Positions 55,186-64,000 of a DNA stretch of 64,000 nt are shown here, in pieces. The notes below the pieces were generated by a model, which was not told the DNA's origin, searched no databases, and worked only from the letters and a program-made list of their open reading frames with translations. Made by a program: the position numbers and the translations under genes. Positions within the stretch are counted from its first letter, which is position 1, and every line of letters starts with the position of its first letter. The DNA comes from Stenotrophomonas sp. YIM B06876. GTDB lineage: Bacteria > Pseudomonadota > Gammaproteobacteria > Xanthomonadales > Xanthomonadaceae. Location: NCBI RefSeq assembly GCF_030711595.1, contig NZ_JAUJUJ010000008.1, positions 1-64,000 of the forward strand, given 5' to 3'.

Positions 55186-55497
55186 AACCCGATACCGCAG
55201 CTGTGAAGCCCGCCCGGTTGAAAAGCCCCCTCCGCGGCAATGGTCCGTGCCCGCAGTTTCCCTTTTCCCGCCTCATGCCGCACGACAGCCTGGCACCGGT
55301 GTTTATCCCATGAGCTGCTCCGGTGTATGCCCGTCGCACAGGCCGCTCCACGGCATGCCGCATCCGGGCGCAAAACACCCCGGACACTGCGGTGCCGTGG
55401 CCGCCGCGCGGTAGCCGTCGCAGGGCGCCCGCGCTACCCTGTGGTTCCTTCCCCCAGCTTGCGGCCCGGTCTGTTGGACTGGCGGTCGCCGGATGCA

Positions 55498-56484
55498 ATG
55501 ACCGCCTTGGCACAACACGATTTCACCCTTGAACCTGTCGACAACGAGCGCCTGGCCAACCTGGCCGGTCCGTTTGACGAACACCTTCGCCAGATCGAAC
55601 TGAAGCTGGGCGTGGAAGTGGCCAATCGCGGCCACATATTCCGCCTGACCGGCCCCAAAAAAGCCGTGACTGAAGCTGAAAAACTGATCCGTGCGCTGTA
55701 TGAGGAAGCGGCCCAGACCGTGTTCGACAGCCATGCCATCCATCTGCGGTTGAATGATGCGCACCTGGAACAGGTGGCCGAGCGTGCTTACGAGGCCCAG
55801 GAAGTGGCGATCAAGGTCAAGCGCGGCACCGTGCGCGGGCGCGGCGCCAACCAGTCCAGATACCTGCACCAGATCACCACCCACGACATCAACTTCGGGA
55901 TTGGCCCGGCCGGTACCGGCAAGACCTTCCTGGCCGTGGCCAGCGCCGTGGAAGCGTTGAACGAATCGCGGGTGCAGCGCCTGATCCTGGTGCGCCCGGC
56001 GGTGGAGGCCGGCGAGAAGCTGGGCTTCCTGCCCGGCGACCTGAGCCAGAAGGTCGACCCCTATCTGCGCCCGCTCTACGACGCCCTGTATGAAATGTTG
56101 GGCGTGGAAAAAGTGCTCAAGCTGCTGGAAAGGAACGTCATCGAGATCGCGCCGCTGGCCTATATGCGCGGACGCACGCTCAACGACGCCTACGTGATCC
56201 TGGACGAGGCGCAGAACACCACCATCGAGCAGATGAAGATGTTCCTGACCCGACTCGGCTTCGGCTCCACCGCGGTGGTCACCGGCGACCTGACCCAGAC
56301 CGACCTGCCCAAGCATGTGCGTTCGGGCCTGCGCGATGCCATCGACGTGCTGCACGATGTCGACGGCGTCAGCTTCACCTTCTTCGACGCGCGCGACGTG
56401 GTCCGCCATCCGCTGGTGGCGCGCATCGTCAGCGCCTACGACCGTCGCGACCTGCACCAGGTGCAGCCTGGAGTGAACCCGTGA
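55498..56484 (+). CDS. PhoH-like ATPase (YbeZ type)
   Basis: A 328-residue cytoplasmic ATPase, probably an RNA helicase-like partner of YbeY. An N-terminal KH-like segment (about 25-75) precedes Walker A GPAGTGKT at 136-143, Walker B VILDEAQN near 235 and [15 protein letters not shown] at 55498 gives the family length; the longer frame upstream is intergenic. Its stop overlaps the ybeY GTG start. Confidence 0.94.
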   Translation: MTALAQHDFTLEPVDNERLANLAGPFDEHLRQIELKLGVEVANRGHIFRLTGPKKAVTEAEKLIRALYEEAAQTVFDSHAIHLRLNDAHLEQVAERAYEAQEVAIKVKRGTVRGRGANQSRYLHQITTHDINFGIGPAGTGKTFLAVASAVEALNESRVQRLILVRPAVEAGEKLGFLPGDLSQKVDPYLRPLYDALYEMLGVEKVLKLLERNVIEIAPLAYMRGRTLNDAYVILDEAQNTTIEQMKMFLTRLGFGSTAVVTGDLTQTDLPKHVRSGLRDAIDVLHDVDGVSFTFFDARDVVRHPLVARIVSAYDRRDLHQVQPGVNP

Positions 56485-56966
56485 CCCGCGGCCCGGTCCG
56501 CCTCGACGTTGCCATCAGCTACGCGCTGCCGCGCGCCGGGCTGCCGGCGGCGGCGAGTTTCCGCAAGTGGGTGGCTGCCGCCTTGGACGGGCGCATCCGC
56601 GAAGCCGACCTGGCCATCCGCCTGGTCGATGCCAAGGAGGGCCAGTCGCTGAACCGCCACTATCGCGGCAAGGACTACGCCACCAATGTGCTCAGTTTTC
56701 CGGCGGACCTGCCCGAAGGCCTGCCCAAGGGGGTGAAGTTCCCGCTGCTCGGTGACCTGGTGATCTGCGCGCCGGTCGTCGCCAGCGAAGCCGTCGAGCA
56801 GGGCAAGGCGCTCAATGCCCATTACGCCCATCTGACCGTGCATGGCGTGCTGCACCTGCTGGGCTGGGACCACGAGGACGACAAGGAAGCCGAGGCGATG
56901 GAGCAGCTGGAGCGCGAAATCCTGGCCGAGCTCGGCATTGGCGACCCGTACGCGGGCGAGCGCTGA
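56481..56966 (+). CDS. ybeY: Endoribonuclease YbeY
   Basis: A 161-residue zinc metalloprotein needed for 16S rRNA 3' end maturation and ribosome quality control. The zinc motif [14 protein letters not shown] (three His) is intact, preceded by [11 protein letters not shown] and [14 protein letters not shown] start at 56481 overlaps the phoH stop (GTGA), indicating coupled translation, consistent with a joint role. Confidence 0.95.
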   Translation: MTRGPVRLDVAISYALPRAGLPAAASFRKWVAAALDGRIREADLAIRLVDAKEGQSLNRHYRGKDYATNVLSFPADLPEGLPKGVKFPLLGDLVICAPVVASEAVEQGKALNAHYAHLTVHGVLHLLGWDHEDDKEAEAMEQLEREILAELGIGDPYAGER

Positions 56967-57030
56967 AGCTCCCCGAGCCACCACGCCACCGCGTGGCCGA
57001 CCTTTCCGGCACAAACCCGAGTTCCCCGCG

Positions 57031-57612
57031 TTGAAAAATATCCTGCCGCCCTTGGCCCTGCTGTTGCTCTGCCCGCTGGCAAACGCGCAGGCCGCCAAAT
57101 CCGCTCCCGCGATCGACCTGCCGGCGCTGATCGAATGCCGCCAGAGCGTCAGCGATTTTGCCGCGCTTGCGCCGATCGCCAACGATCCGCTCAAAGCGGT
57201 CGCGCTGGGCTGGCAGCCGCTGCCGCAGGGCAACCTGTTCATGAACGAATACGTGCTGAACACGCCCATCACCGTGTTCGGCCGCCGCGTCGAGCACATC
57301 GCCATGGCCGGCGGCACCATCATCGCCGTGTTCGATCTGGCCGATCCGCGATCGTTGGCCAAAGCACTGGAGCTGGAAGTCGGCTACGACACTCCGGAGA
57401 AATTCATGGCCGGGCGCGAACTCGTCAGCCGCGATGTGATCGACGCCAAGACCGGGGAGGCGCTGATCGAATCGGTGATCCTGGGTGTCTCCAACGTCCA
57501 GACCCACCCGGGCAAGACCCTGGCCGGCTGCACCTACAGCCTGGACCTGCCGGCCGAGGACGAGGTCCCGGCCACACCTGCCGCCAGCACCCGGACCCCG
57601 GCCGGAAACTGA
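57031..57612 (+). CDS. Exported protein of unknown function
   Basis: A 193-residue protein with a clear signal peptide of about 21 residues (KNILPPLALLLLCPLANAQA) if translation begins at the TTG at 57031. The mature part has no motif I can name; it holds two Cys (LIECRQS, LAGCTYS) that could pair. There is no ATG in frame at a suitable place and no clear ribosome-binding site, so the start is uncertain. It lies between ybeY and corC on the same strand. Confidence 0.65.
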   Translation: MKNILPPLALLLLCPLANAQAAKSAPAIDLPALIECRQSVSDFAALAPIANDPLKAVALGWQPLPQGNLFMNEYVLNTPITVFGRRVEHIAMAGGTIIAVFDLADPRSLAKALELEVGYDTPEKFMAGRELVSRDVIDAKTGEALIESVILGVSNVQTHPGKTLAGCTYSLDLPAEDEVPATPAASTRTPAGN

Positions 57613-57683
57613 GCGGGAGCGGCGGGACATCCTGCTAGACTTGCGGCTATCGCCCGGTTTGCCGGGTGCCGTTTCTATCAGAG

Positions 57684-58565
57684 ATGTCAGAAGACGACAG
57701 TAGTACCTCCCCGGAGCATGCGGACCGTAAGCGCAGTTGGCTTGAGCGCTTGAGTGCGGCCTTCTCCGGCGGCGAACCCCATACCCGCGACGAACTGGTG
57801 GCCGTGTTACGGACGGCCCAGCAGGACGGCCTGATTGCGGCCGATACCCTGCGGATGATGGAAGGCGCGATTTCAGTGGCCGAATTGACCGTAGGCGACG
57901 TGATGGTGTCACGCTCGCAGATGGTGTCGCTGCCAGCCGAATCCCCCTTCATCGACCTGATGAAGCAGGTGGTCGAGTCCGGCCATTCGCGCTTCCCGGT
58001 CCACGGCGAAAACAAGGACGACGTGCTGGGCATTTTGCTGGCCAAGGACCTGCTCCGCGGCGTGGTGGCCGACAACGGCCCCGGCAACGTCCGCGAACTG
58101 CTGCGCCCGGCGGTGCTGATTCCCGAATCCAAGAAGCTCAACGTGCTGCTCAAGGAGTTCCGGCTCTCTCGCAACCACATGGCGCTGGTGGTGGACGAGT
58201 ACGGCGGCGTCGCCGGACTGGTGACCATCGAGGATGTGCTGGAGCAGATTGTCGGCGAGATCGACGACGAGCACGACGAGGCCGAAGACCACACCGCGCA
58301 GATCGCCATCCAGGCCGACGGCCGCTATGTGGTCGACGCGCTGACCGCCATCGGCGACTTCAACGAACGCTTCAGCGCCGATTTCCCGGATGATGACTAC
58401 GACACCATTGGTGGTCTGGTCACCGAGGCCATCGGCCATCTGCCGGAAACCGGCGACGAACTGGCCCTGGACCGCTTCGTGTTCCGGGTGGCGCGTGCCG
58501 ATGCCCGCCGCGTGCAGGCCTTCCACGTCACCGTGCTGCCCCCTGAGACCGGGGAGGAAGATTGA
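57684..58565 (+). CDS. corC: CorC/HlyC family CBS-domain transporter-associated protein
   Basis: A 293-residue cytoplasmic protein with two CBS domains (about 70-195: GDVMVSRSQMVSLPAESPF, SRFPVHGENKDDVLGILLAKDLL; MALVVDEYGGVAGLVTIEDVLEQIVGEIDDEHD) and a C-terminal CorC_HlyC domain (about 210-290). It lacks the DUF21 membrane part, like E. coli CorC (YbeX), which takes part in Mg/Co efflux and stands beside ybeY there too. ATG at 57684 chosen; the next gene starts with TTG overlapping its stop. Confidence 0.92.
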   Translation: MSEDDSSTSPEHADRKRSWLERLSAAFSGGEPHTRDELVAVLRTAQQDGLIAADTLRMMEGAISVAELTVGDVMVSRSQMVSLPAESPFIDLMKQVVESGHSRFPVHGENKDDVLGILLAKDLLRGVVADNGPGNVRELLRPAVLIPESKKLNVLLKEFRLSRNHMALVVDEYGGVAGLVTIEDVLEQIVGEIDDEHDEAEDHTAQIAIQADGRYVVDALTAIGDFNERFSADFPDDDYDTIGGLVTEAIGHLPETGDELALDRFVFRVARADARRVQAFHVTVLPPETGEED

Positions 58566-59833
58566 TCAACCGCCAGCGTCCGCTTCGCCGCCTCTCCCTG
58601 TTCGGTTGCGCCTTGCTGGCGCTGCTGGTGTCGTTCGCCTCCCGGGCGCAGGCACCCGACGGACAGGCAGCCCCGGCTGCAGCCGCGCAATCCACCGCGC
58701 CGGCGCCGCGGATCGGCGTGGTGACGATGCAGCCGGGGGAAATTTTCTTCGAGCGCTTCGGCCACGACGCCCTGGTGGTTGCCGACCCGCGCAGTGGCAC
58801 CGCCATTTCCTACAACTTCGGCTATTTCGATCCGGGCGAGAAGGACTTCATCAGCCGCTTCGTGCGCGGCGAAATGATGTATTACCTGGTCGCGCTGCCG
58901 CTGGGCGAGGATCTGGCGCAATACCGTGACGAGGGCCGCGGCGCCAGCATCCAGTGGCTGGACCTGCCGCCGACGCAGGCACGTGCACTGGCCGCGGAAC
59001 TGGCCGACCTTGCACGCCCGGAAAACGCGCGCTACCGCTACGACTATTTCACCGCCAACTGCTCCACCATGGTGCGCGACGCCCTCGACCGCGCGATGGA
59101 AGGCGGCCTGCAATCGCAGTTGGCTGGCCGCTCACGCGGCAACACCTATCGCAGCGAATCGATCCGCCTGGCTTCGCCGTCACTGTGGATGTGGCTGGGC
59201 TTCGACCTCGGCATGGGCCCCTATGGCGACCAGCCGCTGTCACGCTGGCAGGAGGCCTTCGTGCCGATGCGCCTGGCCGACAGCCTGCGCCAGGTCCACA
59301 ACAGCGAGGGCCGCCCGCTGGTGCAGTCCGAGCAGGAACTGCTGCCGCAGCGCGTGGCCGCCGAGCCAGCCGAACATGCCCGTTACTGGTGGCCATGGTT
59401 GCTGGCAGGAGGCGGGGTGGCTTGCCTCATCCTTTCCGGCGCGCGGCGGCCGCGGCTCATTGCCGGGTTCGCATTGCCGTTCTGGCTGCTGTGCACCCTC
59501 TTCGGCCTGCTGCTGGCCTGTGCGTGGGGGTTCACCGCGCATCAGGGCACCTGGGCCAACCGCAACCTGCTGCTGCTCAATCCGCTGTGTGTGGTGCTGT
59601 TGCCCGGCGCCTGGCGGCTGCTGCGCAGCCGCCCGCCCGGTCGCTGGTTCAGCACGCTGCTGTGGCTGGTGACGGCAACGGCCGCACTGGCGCTGCCGAT
59701 CCACTGGCTTTCGTTCCAGCCGCAGTTCAACGTGCAATGGATCGTGCTGCTGTTGCCGATCCATGCTTCGCTGGCATGGACGCTGGGGGCGCGGCGCTTG
59801 CCGGCCGGCGCGCGCGGACGCACGCTGCCGTGA
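58562..59833 (+). CDS. DUF4105 (Lnb N-terminal-like) membrane protein
   Basis: A 423-residue protein with a signal peptide or first helix (about 12-30), a periplasmic DUF4105 domain (about 50-270) with FERFGHDALVVAD, ISYNFGYFD and YDYFTANCSTMVRDALD, and five to six C-terminal membrane helices (about 275-410). The His and Cys positions suggest a papain-like (NlpC/P60-related) hydrolase fold. Start is TTG at 58562, preceded by a strong GGGGAGGAAG and overlapping the corC stop (TTGA). Its stop overlaps the corA ATG (TGATG). Confidence 0.8.
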   Translation: MINRQRPLRRLSLFGCALLALLVSFASRAQAPDGQAAPAAAAQSTAPAPRIGVVTMQPGEIFFERFGHDALVVADPRSGTAISYNFGYFDPGEKDFISRFVRGEMMYYLVALPLGEDLAQYRDEGRGASIQWLDLPPTQARALAAELADLARPENARYRYDYFTANCSTMVRDALDRAMEGGLQSQLAGRSRGNTYRSESIRLASPSLWMWLGFDLGMGPYGDQPLSRWQEAFVPMRLADSLRQVHNSEGRPLVQSEQELLPQRVAAEPAEHARYWWPWLLAGGGVACLILSGARRPRLIAGFALPFWLLCTLFGLLLACAWGFTAHQGTWANRNLLLLNPLCVVLLPGAWRLLRSRPPGRWFSTLLWLVTATAALALPIHWLSFQPQFNVQWIVLLLPIHASLAWTLGARRLPAGARGRTLP

Positions 59834-60840
59834 TGCAATCTTCCCAAGCCACGCTGCCGGGCAATCCGCCCTGCGTCATCAACTGCACCTACTACGATGC
59901 GCAGGGAAACCCCCGCAACCTGGACCTGGACAGCATCAGCGATGTGCTGCGCGACGACGACGACGGCTTCATCTGGGTGGGCCTGTACGAACCGGACGAG
60001 GCGGTGCTGGTCAAGATCCAGGAGGAGTTCGCCCTGCATGACCTGGCCATCGAGGACACCCGCAAAGCGCACCAGCGGCCGAAGGTGGAAACCTATGGCA
60101 ACTCGCTGTTTGTGGTGGTGCATACCGCCCAGGTGGTGGACGAGCGCATCCGCTACGGCGAAACCCATGCCTTCCTCGGCCGTCGCTTTCTGGTGACCGT
60201 GCGCCATGGCGCATCGCTGTCATATGCCCCGGTACGGGCGCGGCTGGAGCGCGACCCCGAACTGCTGGCGATGGGGCCGTCGTTCTGCCTGTATGCCGTG
60301 CTCGACGCGGTGGTCGACAACTACCTGCCGATCACCGACAGCTTCCGCGACACGCTGGACCTGCTGGAACAGGACATCTTTTCCGAGAACTACAGGCGGC
60401 GCACAGTGATCCGCCTGTACGAGCTCAAGCGCGAGCTCAACAAGATGCGCCTGGCGGTGGCGCCACTGCAGGACTCGCTGGCGCAGATCCAGCGCAACCA
60501 GGGGTCGCTGATCCAGGACGAGGTGAAGCTGTACATGCGCGACGTGCTCGACCACGCCGCGCGCATCAACGACGCCATCGACACCCTGCGTGAAATGCTG
60601 GGCACCGCGTTGAGCGTGAACCTGTCGCTGGTGACGCTGGCGCAGGGCGAGACGGTCAAACGCCTCGGCGCGTGGGCGGCGCTGCTGGCCGCCCCGACCC
60701 TGATCACCAGCTGGTACGGCATGAACTTCAAGTTCATGCCCGAACTGGAGGGGCGCTTCGCCTACCCGCTGCTGATCACCACGGTGGGCGTGGTCTGCGT
60801 GGCGCTGTACCGCCTGTTCAAGCGGGCGCGCTGGCTGTAA
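59833..60840 (+). CDS. corA: Magnesium/cobalt transporter CorA
   Basis: A 335-residue CorA-family channel. A large acidic cytoplasmic domain (about 1-270) ends in the long stalk helix, followed by two C-terminal helices with the ion-selectivity motif YGMNF between them and the basic tail KRARWL. Start ATG at 59833 overlaps the preceding stop; GTG at 59830 is the alternative. A CorC gene lies two genes upstream, consistent with Mg/Co handling. Confidence 0.95.
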   Translation: MQSSQATLPGNPPCVINCTYYDAQGNPRNLDLDSISDVLRDDDDGFIWVGLYEPDEAVLVKIQEEFALHDLAIEDTRKAHQRPKVETYGNSLFVVVHTAQVVDERIRYGETHAFLGRRFLVTVRHGASLSYAPVRARLERDPELLAMGPSFCLYAVLDAVVDNYLPITDSFRDTLDLLEQDIFSENYRRRTVIRLYELKRELNKMRLAVAPLQDSLAQIQRNQGSLIQDEVKLYMRDVLDHAARINDAIDTLREMLGTALSVNLSLVTLAQGETVKRLGAWAALLAAPTLITSWYGMNFKFMPELEGRFAYPLLITTVGVVCVALYRLFKRARWL

Positions 60841-60902
60841 CCGAACGCGGGGGCGGGAGCGACGCAGGCTCTCCATGCGTTGGGCCGCATGATCAAGACA
60901 GT

Positions 60903-60987
60903 TGGCTCCTACAGAGTGCTTCCCAGCACTTTCTCGGCGCGGCTCTCGCGGCTGAGGTTTTTTCTGCGCAGCAGCCAGGAGCTCCTA
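60903..60987. repeat. REP-like intergenic sequence
   Basis: Between corA and the convergent aldehyde dehydrogenase gene lies GGCTCCTACAGAG (complement of the TGTAGGAGCC core common to REP elements of this group and pseudomonads), then a perfect AGTGCT/AGCACT hairpin (60915-60930) and CGCGGCTCTCGCGGCTGAGG. It could serve as a terminator for both genes. Confidence 0.4.
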
Positions 60988-62352
60988 GGCCACATAGATC
61001 GTCTTGATATTCATGAACTCGTGGATGCCGTGCCCGGCCAGTTCGCGGCCGAAGCCGGAGCGCTTGGTGCCGCCGAACGGCAGCCGCGCATCACTTTTCA
61101 CCACCGAATTGACGAACGCCGCCCCGCACTGCAGCTGCTGCGCCACGGCCTCGCCCCGCGCGCCATCGGCCGTCCACACGCTGCCACCCAGTCCGAAGGC
61201 GGTGTCGTTGGCCACCCGCACGGCCTCGGCTTCATCGCGCACGCGCAGGATCGCGGCCACCGGGCCGAACAATTCCTCGCCGTAGGCCGGCATGCCGGGG
61301 CCGACCCGATCGAGAATCGAGGCCGGATAACCGGCGTAGGTCCCGGCCAGCGGTTCACACCCCAGCAGCACTTTTGCGCCCTTGGCGATGCTGGCCTGCA
61401 CCTGCCTGTGCAATTCGTCGCGCAGGTCCGCACGTGCCATCGGCGCCAGCGTGGTGGCCGCATCCTGCGGGTCGCCGTAGACCCGCTGCCGCGACGCCGC
61501 GACGAAGCGGCGGACAAACTCGTCGGCAATCGCCTCGACCACGATGAAGCGTTTGGCGGCGATGCAGGTCTGCCCGGCATTGTCGAAACGCGAACTCACC
61601 GCCGCGGCCACCGTGCTCTCCAGCTCGGCGTCTTCCAGCACTACGAAGGCATCGCTGCCACCCAGCTCCATCACGCATTTCTTCAACTGGTCGCCGGCAT
61701 TGGCCGCGATCGAGCGTCCCGCGCGCTCGCTGCCGGTCAGCGTCACCGCCTTGATCCGGTGATCGCGCAGCACCGCGGCCGCCTGCTCGTTGTCGATATG
61801 CAGCACATCGAACACGCCGGCCGGCACGCCGGCGGCGGCCACCACCTCGGCGATCAGATCGGCGCAGCGCGGCACGTTGCTGGCATGTTTGAGCAGTGCC
61901 ACATTGCCGGCCATCAATGCCGGGGCCAGGAACCGGAACACCTGCCATATCGGGAAATTCCACGGCATCACCGCGAACACGCAGCCGATCGGCTCATAAC
62001 GCACATAGCTGCGCCGGGCTTCGGTGGCGATCGGCTGCGGGGCCAGATAACCGGCGGCATGGTCGGCGTAATACCCGCAGGCCGCCGCACACTTTTCAAT
62101 TTCGGCCAGCGCCTCGTGGCGCAGCTTGCCCATTCCCGTGGTCATGCTGCGCTGGAGGTCATCGCGTCGATCACGCAGCCCTGCGGCAATCTTTCGCAGG
62201 TAATCATCACGCGTTTCCAGACTCGACGCCGCCCACGCCGGGAAGGCGGCCTCTGCCGCCGCCAGACGCTGTTCGACGGCCGCGGGGGTCATCAGCTCGA
62301 CCGTATCCACGGCCTGCCCACTGAAGGGATTGATGGTCTGGTATGACGCCAT
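60985..62352 (-). CDS. NAD-dependent aldehyde dehydrogenase, succinate-semialdehyde type (Sad/YneI-like)
   Basis: A 455-residue aldehyde dehydrogenase. General base Glu229 in MELGGSD and nucleophile Cys263 in GQTCIAAKRF are in place; PWNFPIWQVFRFLAPALMAGN and TGSERAGRSIA match the Sad/YneI branch, which oxidises succinate semialdehyde from GABA or putrescine breakdown. ATG at 62352 has AGGTG 5 bases before it. The polyamine permeases next door support a putrescine/GABA role, but they may be on a separate transcript. Confidence 0.88.
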   Translation of the reverse strand: MASYQTINPFSGQAVDTVELMTPAAVEQRLAAAEAAFPAWAASSLETRDDYLRKIAAGLRDRRDDLQRSMTTGMGKLRHEALAEIEKCAAACGYYADHAAGYLAPQPIATEARRSYVRYEPIGCVFAVMPWNFPIWQVFRFLAPALMAGNVALLKHASNVPRCADLIAEVVAAAGVPAGVFDVLHIDNEQAAAVLRDHRIKAVTLTGSERAGRSIAANAGDQLKKCVMELGGSDAFVVLEDAELESTVAAAVSSRFDNAGQTCIAAKRFIVVEAIADEFVRRFVAASRQRVYGDPQDAATTLAPMARADLRDELHRQVQASIAKGAKVLLGCEPLAGTYAGYPASILDRVGPGMPAYGEELFGPVAAILRVRDEAEAVRVANDTAFGLGGSVWTADGARGEAVAQQLQCGAAFVNSVVKSDARLPFGGTKRSGFGRELAGHGIHEFMNIKTIYVA

Positions 62353-62509
62353 GGAATCACCTGCATTCAATGAATGGGGAAATGGTAGCGCCGGCAGTGT
62401 TGTGCGCAGGTAAACCCGGGCGCGGGCCGTGCAGGCCGAGCCCTGCCCGGCTGACGATCTACCGGTGAAACCCGTGCCGAGCAGGGCCCGGCACCACAGG
62501 CGGCTGCGC

Positions 62510-63355
62510 TCAGCTGTTGTCCTGCAATGCCAGCTGCATATCGCGCTGGCGGCGCTTTTCCGCCCGTGCCATCAACCACCAGCCGACGAACGCGGCCAGC
62601 GACACCGCCAGCACCAGCAACGTGGCCAGCGCATTGATCTTCGGGCTGACGCCCAGGCGCACCGAGGAGAAGATCTTCATCGGCAAGGTGGTCGAGCTGG
62701 GCCCGGCAACGAAGCTGGCAATCACCACGTCATCCAGCGACAGGGTGAAGGCCAGCAACCACCCCGATACCAGCGCCGGGGCGATGATCGGCAGCGTGAT
62801 CAGGAAGAACACCTTCAGCCGGTTGGCCCCCAGGTCCATCGCCGCCTCTTCCAGTGACACGTCCAGCTCCTGCAGCCGCGAGGACACCAGCACGGTGACA
62901 AACGAGATGGTGAAGGTGACATGGGCGATCCAGATCGCCACCAGGCCCTTGGACGGCAAACCCAGCAGCCCCCCCATCGACACCAGCATCAGCAGGATCG
63001 ACAGGCCGATGATCACCTCGGGCATCACCAGCGGTGCGGTGATCAGGGCGCCGAACAGGGTCTTGCCGGGAAAGCGCTTGAAGCGGGTCATCACCATGGC
63101 CGCCATGGTCCCGATCACCATCGAGGCGGTGGCGGTCCAGAAGGCGATCTTGAGGCTGATCCACGCCGCTTCCAGCAATTGCCGGTCGCGCAACAGCTCG
63201 CCATACCACTTCACCGAGAACCCGGCCCATACCGTGGCCAGCCGCGAGGAGTTGAACGAGTACAGCATCAGCAGCAGGATCGGCAGGTACAGGAACGCGA
63301 AGCCCAGGGCCAACACGCTCCAGCCAAACCACGGACGCCGGCGGGCCATGCTCAT
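62510..63355 (-). CDS. potI: Spermidine/putrescine ABC transporter permease, PotI/PotC type
   Basis: A 281-residue inner membrane permease with six helices and the EAA loop LEEAAMDLGANRLKVFFLITLP, which contacts the ATPase. Segments TLSLDDVVIASFVAGPSSTTLPMKIFSSVR are characteristic of PotI/PotC. The ATG at 63355 overlaps the potH stop (ATGA). No other pot genes are visible in the window; they probably lie to the right. Confidence 0.93.
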   Translation of the reverse strand: MSMARRRPWFGWSVLALGFAFLYLPILLLMLYSFNSSRLATVWAGFSVKWYGELLRDRQLLEAAWISLKIAFWTATASMVIGTMAAMVMTRFKRFPGKTLFGALITAPLVMPEVIIGLSILLMLVSMGGLLGLPSKGLVAIWIAHVTFTISFVTVLVSSRLQELDVSLEEAAMDLGANRLKVFFLITLPIIAPALVSGWLLAFTLSLDDVVIASFVAGPSSTTLPMKIFSSVRLGVSPKINALATLLVLAVSLAAFVGWWLMARAEKRRQRDMQLALQDNS

Positions 63356-64000
63356 GCCAGCTTTCCTTCCAGCGCGCGCTGCTGGGAGCGGTTGAAGATC
63401 AGGATCGGGATCAGCAGCAGCACCAGCATCACGATCGCCACCGCAGATGCCGCCGGCCAGTCGCGGTTGTTGAAGAACTCGCTCCACAGCACACGGCCGA
63501 TCATCAGCGTATCCGGCCCGCCCAGCATTTCCGGAATCACGAACTCACCCACCACCGGAATCATCACCAGCATGCAGCCGGCGACAATGCCGCTGCGCGA
63601 CAGCGGCAGGGTGACCGTCAAAAATGTTTTCCACGGCTTGGCCCCGAGGTCGTAAGCCGCTTCCAGCAGGCGCTGGTCGAGCTTGACCAGGTTGGCGTAC
63701 AGCGGCAGCACCATGAACGGCAGGTAGCAGTAGACGATGCCGATATAGGCGGCCAGCGGGGTATAGAGGATGTGCAACGGCTGGTCGATCAGGCCGCTGG
63801 CCATCAACCAGCGATTGAGGATGCCGTTGCTGTCGAGGATCCCGATCCAGGCGTAGACCCGGATCAGGAACGAGGTCCACGACGGCAGCACCACCAGCAT
63901 CATCGCGATGTTGCGGGCCGACGGCGACATGCGCGAGATCACGTAGGCCATCGGATAGCCGATCAGCAGCGTGAGCAGCGTGGAGACCACCGCGATCTTG
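63352..64000 (-). CDS. potH: Spermidine/putrescine ABC transporter permease, PotH/PotB type, partial
   Basis: The C-terminal 215 or so residues of the partner permease; the N-terminus lies beyond the right edge. It shows LLEAAYDLGAKPWKTFLTVTLPLS (EAA loop) and GEFVIPEMLGGPDTLMIGRVLWSEFFNNRDWP, diagnostic of PotH/PotB. It is translated just ahead of potI with a 4-base overlap. Confidence 0.92.
   Translation of the reverse strand, partial: KIAVVSTLLTLLIGYPMAYVISRMSPSARNIAMMLVVLPSWTSFLIRVYAWIGILDSNGILNRWLMASGLIDQPLHILYTPLAAYIGIVYCYLPFMVLPLYANLVKLDQRLLEAAYDLGAKPWKTFLTVTLPLSRSGIVAGCMLVMIPVVGEFVIPEMLGGPDTLMIGRVLWSEFFNNRDWPAASAVAIVMLVLLLIPILIFNRSQQRALEGKLA

Overview
The window is about 64 kb of GC-rich, gene-dense chromosome. 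The gene set and order point to the family Xanthomonadaceae (Lysobacterales): a Stenotrophomonas, Pseudoxanthomonas or Xanthomonas-like organism. Supporting evidence is the thrS-infC-rpmI-rplT-pheST-ihfA-merR cluster, the petABC-sspAB cluster, a minor-pilin cluster with pilY1, an Oar-like TonB-dependent receptor, a DUF2272 protein and an AlgZ/FimS-type kinase. The genus cannot be fixed from the sequence alone. No insertion sequence, prophage or CRISPR array was seen. Nearly everything is housekeeping or envelope related.

Layout. 1-10.6 kb: end of xseA, a VirJ-like hydrolase, an M48 metalloprotease, a TPR/FGE-fold lipoprotein, rnd, tRNA-Ala, tRNA-Phe, a lipocalin, a small lipoprotein, a large acyl-CoA dehydrogenase and an HNH endonuclease. 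10.6-13.4 kb: dxs, a tiny disordered protein and tRNA-Pro. 13.4-21.7 kb (minus strand): the translation cluster thrS-infC-rpmI-rplT-pheS-pheT-ihfA-merR. In front of thrS lies a leader that encodes a very short peptide with three consecutive Thr codons, followed by an intrinsic terminator, which is the layout of a ribosome-mediated attenuator. infC starts with the rare codon ATC. 21.7-32.8 kb: tRNA-Val, uvrB, one fimT, tRNA-Asn, then the minor-pilin operon fimT-pilV-pilW-pilX-pilY1-pilE. The 5' half of pilY1 is strikingly AT-rich compared with the rest. A LytS/AlgZ-type histidine kinase with no adjacent response regulator follows. 32.8-40.5 kb: ppnN, an Oar-like receptor, the operon grxD-SDR-marC, sodB and a CMD-family protein. 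40.5-45 kb: purEK, Trm112-like, nadC, DUF2272 and DUF3301 genes. 45-50 kb: sspB, sspA, petC, petB, petA and a lytic transglycosylase. 50-55 kb: miaB and an ABC-2 efflux operon (HlyD, ATPase, permease). 55-61 kb: phoH-ybeY-(secreted protein)-corC-DUF4105-corA, many with overlapping starts and stops. 61-64 kb: an aldehyde dehydrogenase of the Sad type and potI/potH, the latter running off the edge.

How the parts work together. The central cluster supplies translation factors, two aminoacyl-tRNA synthetases and IHF. petABC gives the cytochrome bc1 complex, with SspA/SspB behind it as is usual in proteobacteria. The pilin operon supplies the priming and tip complex of type IV pili. Rnd, MiaB and YbeY act on RNA. 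The most interesting non-coding signals are the thrS leader, a perfect 13-bp inverted repeat in the dxs 5' region, a 20-bp palindrome in the tRNA-Pro promoter, a TGATCA-N5-TGATCA site before the efflux operon and a GGTTAACA repeat at the receptor promoter.
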